Assembly: GCF_030908385.1 (NCBI RefSeq) | Contig: NZ_CP133091.1 | Coordinates: forward strand, 2,156,128 to 2,220,127 | Direction: 5' to 3' | Length of the DNA: 64,000 nt | Origin: Mangrovimonas sp. YM274 | Lineage (GTDB): Bacteria > Bacteroidota > Bacteroidia > Flavobacteriales > Flavobacteriaceae | Shown here: piece by piece, positions 60,274-64,000 of the stretch | Position numbering within the stretch: position 1 is the stretch's first letter | Layout of the letters: the number at the start of each line of letters is the position of its first letter | The notes under the pieces: model-generated | The model's input: the letters and a program-made list of their open reading frames with translations, nothing else | Database searches by the model: none | What the model was told of the DNA's origin: nothing | Program-made: the position numbers and the translations under genes

Positions 60274-61260
60274 TTATGTGGTCATGATATCTGACACACG
60301 AAGTAATTCTAAATTTATTTTTGATTGGCCTTTGATGGCTTGATCCAATGGTGTTAATGCCATTTTATCATCCAACAACCCGACCATAAAGTTGGTTTTT
60401 CCTTCCATAAGACTTTCTACGGCTTTCACCCCCATCCTACTTGCCAATACACGATCGAAACAAGATGGTGAACCTCCACGCTGCATATGACCAAGTACAG
60501 ATACACGTACTTCATATTCTCCAAGGTTTTCTTCTACGTAATCCCTTAGTTCAAAAACGTTTTTACCTATTTTATCACCTTCGGCAACAATTACGATACT
60601 AGAAGTCTTTCCTGAACGCTTGCTACGTCTTAAAGATTCCAACAAACGATCCAATCCTAGATCTTCCTCTGGAATCAAGATTTCTTCAGCTCCAGCTCCA
60701 ACACCTACGTTTAAGGCAATGTGCCCAACATCGCGGCCCATAACTTCAATAAAGAACAATCTGTTATGTGAACTGGCCGTATCTCTAATTTTATCAATGG
60801 CATCTACGCCTGTATTCAAGGCTGTATCGTAACCTAAAGTATGAGACGTTCCGTAGATATCATTATCGATGGTTCCTGGAATCCCCATAATTGGCATATC
60901 AAACTCACTGCTAAAAATCATGGCTCCTGTAAAAGTTCCATCTCCGCCAATGGCTACTAAAGCATCTACACCTGCCTTTTTCAATTGTTCGTACGCTTGT
61001 TTTCTTCCTTCAGGTGTTCTGAACCTATCTGAGCGAGCCGACTTTAAAATTGTTCCCCCCTTATTAATAATGTCCTTAACACTACGGGCATTCATTTCTA
61101 CAAATTCGCCTTCAATCATACCTTCATATCCACGGTAAACACCAATAGATTGAATGTTGTGGTATGCACAAGTTCTCACAACTGATCTAATAGCAGCATT
61201 CATTCCAGGAGCATCTCCCCCTGAGGTAAATACAGCTATTTTTTTTATGCTTTTACTCAT
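60274..61260 (-). CDS. pfkA: 6-phosphofructokinase
   Basis: 328 residues. ATP site TSGGDAPGMNAAIR, GGDGTFTGA, the catalytic GTIDNDIYGTSHTLGYDTA (Asp), and VLGHMQRGGSPSCFDR for fructose-6-phosphate. ATP-dependent rather than pyrophosphate-dependent by the GGDGT Gly. First gene of the pfkA-gap operon, with a possible -7 element 31 bases upstream. Confidence 0.97.
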   Translation of the reverse strand: MSKSIKKIAVFTSGGDAPGMNAAIRSVVRTCAYHNIQSIGVYRGYEGMIEGEFVEMNARSVKDIINKGGTILKSARSDRFRTPEGRKQAYEQLKKAGVDALVAIGGDGTFTGAMIFSSEFDMPIMGIPGTIDNDIYGTSHTLGYDTALNTGVDAIDKIRDTASSHNRLFFIEVMGRDVGHIALNVGVGAGAEEILIPEEDLGLDRLLESLRRSKRSGKTSSIVIVAEGDKIGKNVFELRDYVEENLGEYEVRVSVLGHMQRGGSPSCFDRVLASRMGVKAVESLMEGKTNFMVGLLDDKMALTPLDQAIKGQSKINLELLRVSDIMTT

Positions 61261-61290
61261 TAATTTATATGTTTTGAAAAGTCAACATAA

Positions 61291-61298
61291 CAAAGATA
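61291..61298 (-). promoter_or_regulatory. -7 element for pfkA-gap
   Basis: Minus-strand TATCTTTG fits TAnnTTTG, 30 bases before the pfkA ATG. No -33 TTG at standard spacing. Confidence 0.35.
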
Positions 61299-61401
61299 AC
61301 CAATAAATACTACCATTTGCGATATTTTTATTGGAGTACGAAAATTCAAACGTTTTCGTTAATAAATAATTTAAAAGGCTAAAAAATCAGTACAAATAAT
61401 G

Positions 61402-63999
61402 CTATTTGTTGGTTGTTTTTTCTTTGACGTTAATAAAATCTGGGAAGTTGTTATCGATCTTTTTTACCTTATTTTCATCTTTCTTTTCTGAAGCTTTCTT
61501 TTTGTTTTTTCCTGAAAAGATGATTTGAAGCAATTCCTTAAAAGTATCAAATTCTACGTTATAAGACAAGCCCATGCCTTGGGTATACCCAATTTCTTCT
61601 CCAAAATTGCGAATACTGTTCTCTCTATTGAAAAATTTTGCTGATAATGTACCTTCGTCATTCAATAAAACCTGAATCTCCACGTCTCCTGCAATTACCG
61701 TTTGTTCAACCCCTCCAATGGGCACTCCAACCTTTCCGTTTATCAATACCTTATCACTTAGCTGTGTGCTCAGGGTAAGTCCCAAACGATCATCGGTTTC
61801 ATAATCTGGAGTAACTTCCCCCGGTTGCAGGTTCACCCCTATCTGCAATTTGCCATCTTCGTCTTCAAAAAGACTGTTAAAAAGGCTGTTTACACGATCG
61901 GCAATAGTACCATAGGCCTGTTGCCCTAAGCTAATTTCACTGGCAAAGGCTCCAAAAGACAACAAGTTTAAAGCCTGAAACTCTCGACTTTCCTTAGTCT
62001 CCAATCGATATTCCAACTCCGATTTGATGGTTGATCCTACATTTGGAAAATTAAAACTGAATTCTGGTTCAGGCTGTTCCAATTGTCCCTGTAAACTAAT
62101 TTCTACATTCACCGGGATACTTCTATTAATAGGATTGTCCAACAACACAGAAGGGTTGGCTTGGGTTTTATATACCGCGGTTAAATTAATTTGGGCCTTC
62201 ATTGGGTCTCCTTCCCATATAATACTCCCTCCTGGCTCAACTTCCAGCTCCTTTTGAATTAAACCTCCGTAAGCAAAATTGTATATCCCTTTAGTGACGG
62301 CAAAATCTCCCCACATATTAAACTTCCCTGTTGTATTTATTTCAAACAACAAGTTACCATTACCAGATCCTTGGATGGTACTACCAGAATTTCTATCAAT
62401 AACAATTTCAATATCCGCATCGGGAGTTACAATTAGGTCGAAATCCAATTCTAAGCCCTTAACTTCAGGAGCGACGTAGTCCTCTCCTTTTAAACGAGCT
62501 TCCTTTTCCTCTGGTGTTAAAAAATGTATATAGGAGTTATCTCCATAGGTTTCCAAGTCATTCAGCGGTACTTTAAATACGGTTCCTTTTTCGGTACTTC
62601 CATCAAAGGCTATGACCAATTCGTCGGCAGGCCCCTTTATGCTTGCCTCTCCTTCTACAAATCCTGTCCCATAATAAAGAGCCTCTTCAGAATCATCTGT
62701 ATCCAAAACTAAAAGGCGATCGGTCTCTAATTCCAAGCCCAAAACCCAATCGTCAAAATTAACGTGAGAAATGTACCCATTCAATAAAGCTCTCGAGAAA
62801 TATTTGGAATCGGTAAGCACAACATCCTGAAAAATGAACTTTTGCTGTTCCAGAGTCACCCTTGAATCAAAATCGAAACTATAGTCCACATTAAGATACG
62901 GAATAGTAATACCTGCATTGTCCAAATACAAATCTCCTCTAATATCCGGTTTTTTGAGGCTTCCAAGCACTTGCGCTTCCCCAGACACCATACCTCGTAT
63001 GTTAGTGATAATTCCTGCTCCTAATGGCGCCAACGGATCTAGGATAAACCGATCAAAATCTATATTGACATCTATATAGGAATTAGCTTCACTAACATCA
63101 ACTTCGCCATGGGCTTCCAAAGATCTTAAACGGTCACTTTTCAATATAAGATCTACACTGTAATTAGTAAGCGACCTATTCCCCTGGATTTCGGCTTTTA
63201 AATTGCCTAAATTGTGGTGGTTTGCTTTAAAATTATCTATGGTTATGCTTGAATTTGGTGTGTAGACACCTCCATCCTGAAGTAGGTGTAATTTTCCATT
63301 TACAACACCTTCCAAAAACAGACTATCAAGTCTAGGAGTAATCTTCATTAATTCTACTTCATTAAAATTCAAATTCAAATCCTTATAAGTAGAATCTCTT
63401 AGAACCCCAGAAAACTCAATTTGTTCATCCAAATTCGATAATACCAAGTTCTTAAAATTAAATTCCTTGAATTTACGATCAAACACAATTTTGTTTAAAG
63501 TGTCCTTTTCTTCGTTTATGAACCAGTTAAAATCCTTGAAGGTAGCTTTGGATTTTTGGAACCCCACAACAGATTTATCATGATCATCAATAGTATAAAA
63601 CATACTCAAGTCATACGTATCCCTATTATAGGTTCCTCCCCTAAAATTGGATTTGATAAACAACGTATCGTTTTGGGTAACATTAATCAAACTAAACCGT
63701 GAAACATCATAATGTTTGGTATGAAGAGAATCCAACTCTATAAATGTGTTGTAAACAGGGTTACTATTGTCTACGGATAAATTGACATTTTGCGCAAAAT
63801 AGTCAAACACCTTTATTTGAGGCGAACTAAAAGAAAGCTTAAAACCATTTTCGCTATTTTCAATTCGGCCTTTTATAAAAGTGTTTTCGGCCAATTCTAC
63901 TTCGTGGAAAAAGGCCTCTACAATCTTGTTGTAAATATTAAATTTGAAGTTAATGTACTGATGGCCTTTAACCTCATTGGGTTCGTATTTTGAATACAA
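61402..63999 (-). CDS. TamB-family translocation/assembly protein, C-terminal part (5' truncated by window)
   Basis: The last 865 codons of a protein whose frame is still open at the right edge, so no true start is present; the TTG at 63999 is arbitrary. The sequence is a long run of beta repeats of the AsmA/TamB kind, ending in the TamB C-terminal domain (DUF490), with LNLLSFGAFASEISLGQQAYGTI, DRLGLTLSTQLSDKVLINGKVG and a basic Lys-rich tail. TamB spans the periplasm to carry lipids or to help outer-membrane protein assembly. Bacteroidota versions are about 1500 residues, so roughly 600 are outside the window. Confidence 0.92.
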   Translation of the reverse strand: MYSKYEPNEVKGHQYINFKFNIYNKIVEAFFHEVELAENTFIKGRIENSENGFKLSFSSPQIKVFDYFAQNVNLSVDNSNPVYNTFIELDSLHTKHYDVSRFSLINVTQNDTLFIKSNFRGGTYNRDTYDLSMFYTIDDHDKSVVGFQKSKATFKDFNWFINEEKDTLNKIVFDRKFKEFNFKNLVLSNLDEQIEFSGVLRDSTYKDLNLNFNEVELMKITPRLDSLFLEGVVNGKLHLLQDGGVYTPNSSITIDNFKANHHNLGNLKAEIQGNRSLTNYSVDLILKSDRLRSLEAHGEVDVSEANSYIDVNIDFDRFILDPLAPLGAGIITNIRGMVSGEAQVLGSLKKPDIRGDLYLDNAGITIPYLNVDYSFDFDSRVTLEQQKFIFQDVVLTDSKYFSRALLNGYISHVNFDDWVLGLELETDRLLVLDTDDSEEALYYGTGFVEGEASIKGPADELVIAFDGSTEKGTVFKVPLNDLETYGDNSYIHFLTPEEKEARLKGEDYVAPEVKGLELDFDLIVTPDADIEIVIDRNSGSTIQGSGNGNLLFEINTTGKFNMWGDFAVTKGIYNFAYGGLIQKELEVEPGGSIIWEGDPMKAQINLTAVYKTQANPSVLLDNPINRSIPVNVEISLQGQLEQPEPEFSFNFPNVGSTIKSELEYRLETKESREFQALNLLSFGAFASEISLGQQAYGTIADRVNSLFNSLFEDEDGKLQIGVNLQPGEVTPDYETDDRLGLTLSTQLSDKVLINGKVGVPIGGVEQTVIAGDVEIQVLLNDEGTLSAKFFNRENSIRNFGEEIGYTQGMGLSYNVEFDTFKELLQIIFSGKNKKKASEKKDENKVKKIDNNFPDFINVKEKTTNK

Positions 64000-64000
64000 G

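Overview
The window looks like a chromosomal segment from a member of the Flavobacteriaceae (phylum Bacteroidota). The evidence is low G+C DNA, genes without clear Shine-Dalgarno sites, several TAnnTTTG-type -7 promoter elements, SusC/RagA-like sequence modules, BshA (bacillithiol synthesis), a single-chain branched-chain-ketoacid E1, a GH3/serine-hydrolase fusion, and many lineage-typical proteins (DUF1835, DUF4242, orphan ExbD, Smr-less MutS2). The genus cannot be named from this sequence. No tRNA, rRNA, CRISPR array, insertion sequence, integrase or prophage was seen. Both edge genes (an OmpA-family protein at the left, TamB at the right) are cut by the window.

Layout. 1-4.4 kb: OmpA-family tail, EamA exporter, FAD-linked oxidoreductase, and a three-part regulator (DUF4242 + cyclase-like + AraC HTH) just upstream of it on the same strand. 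4.4-14.7 kb: two paralogous SF2 helicases flank a 57-codon ORF, a DUF1853 protein, RecQ, topoisomerase III, an rRNA pseudouridine synthase and a secreted protein. 14.7-19 kb: Hsp20, a short transcription unit with two tiny ORFs and a strong terminator, an orphan ExbD, a 3D-domain lipoprotein and the fused 2-oxoacid dehydrogenase E1. 19-23 kb: a tight five-gene plus-strand operon (2OG-Fe oxygenase, SUI1/eIF1-like factor, DUF1835, nucleoside phosphorylase, cytosolic NMT1/THI5-like binding protein). 23-28.5 kb: Ung, an alpha/beta-hydrolase lipoprotein, MutS2, a DCC-family protein and a DUF4136-like lipoprotein. 28.8-31.1 kb: a MuiA/DUF4139 protein carrying an inserted SusC-type CarboxypepD_reg + TonB-box-like + plug segment, followed directly by a multi-stem RNA-like element ending in a T-run. 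31.1-38.4 kb: aroC, a DAACS symporter and a sulfurtransferase in one minus-strand run, then a metallophosphoesterase and a giant FAD/Fe-S oxidoreductase. 38.5-43.3 kb: a small outer-membrane protein, bshA and the GH3/serine hydrolase. 43.3-52 kb: a long minus-strand series (amidase, MCE/MlaD protein, two Fe-S oxidoreductase subunits, SerB, a small membrane protein, two PH-domain proteins, a conserved hypothetical). 52-64 kb: LptD-like protein, RidA, DUF885 peptidase-like lipoprotein, GMP reductase, GlcNAc-kinase-like protein, pfkA-gap operon, TamB.

How the genes fit together. Much of the window is cell-envelope biology: OmpA, LptD, TamB, MCE/MlaD, amidase, the 3D-domain lipoprotein, ExbD, and GH3 plus a GlcNAc-type kinase (plausibly peptidoglycan recycling). 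The rest is core metabolism (PfkA, GAPDH, AroC, SerB, GuaC, E1 dehydrogenase) and genome maintenance (RecQ, TopB, MutS2, Ung, helicases). The least expected items are the MuiA/SusC-plug chimera with its structured 3' element, the tiny-ORF transcript at 15.46-15.80 kb, and the DUF4242-cyclase-AraC regulator.
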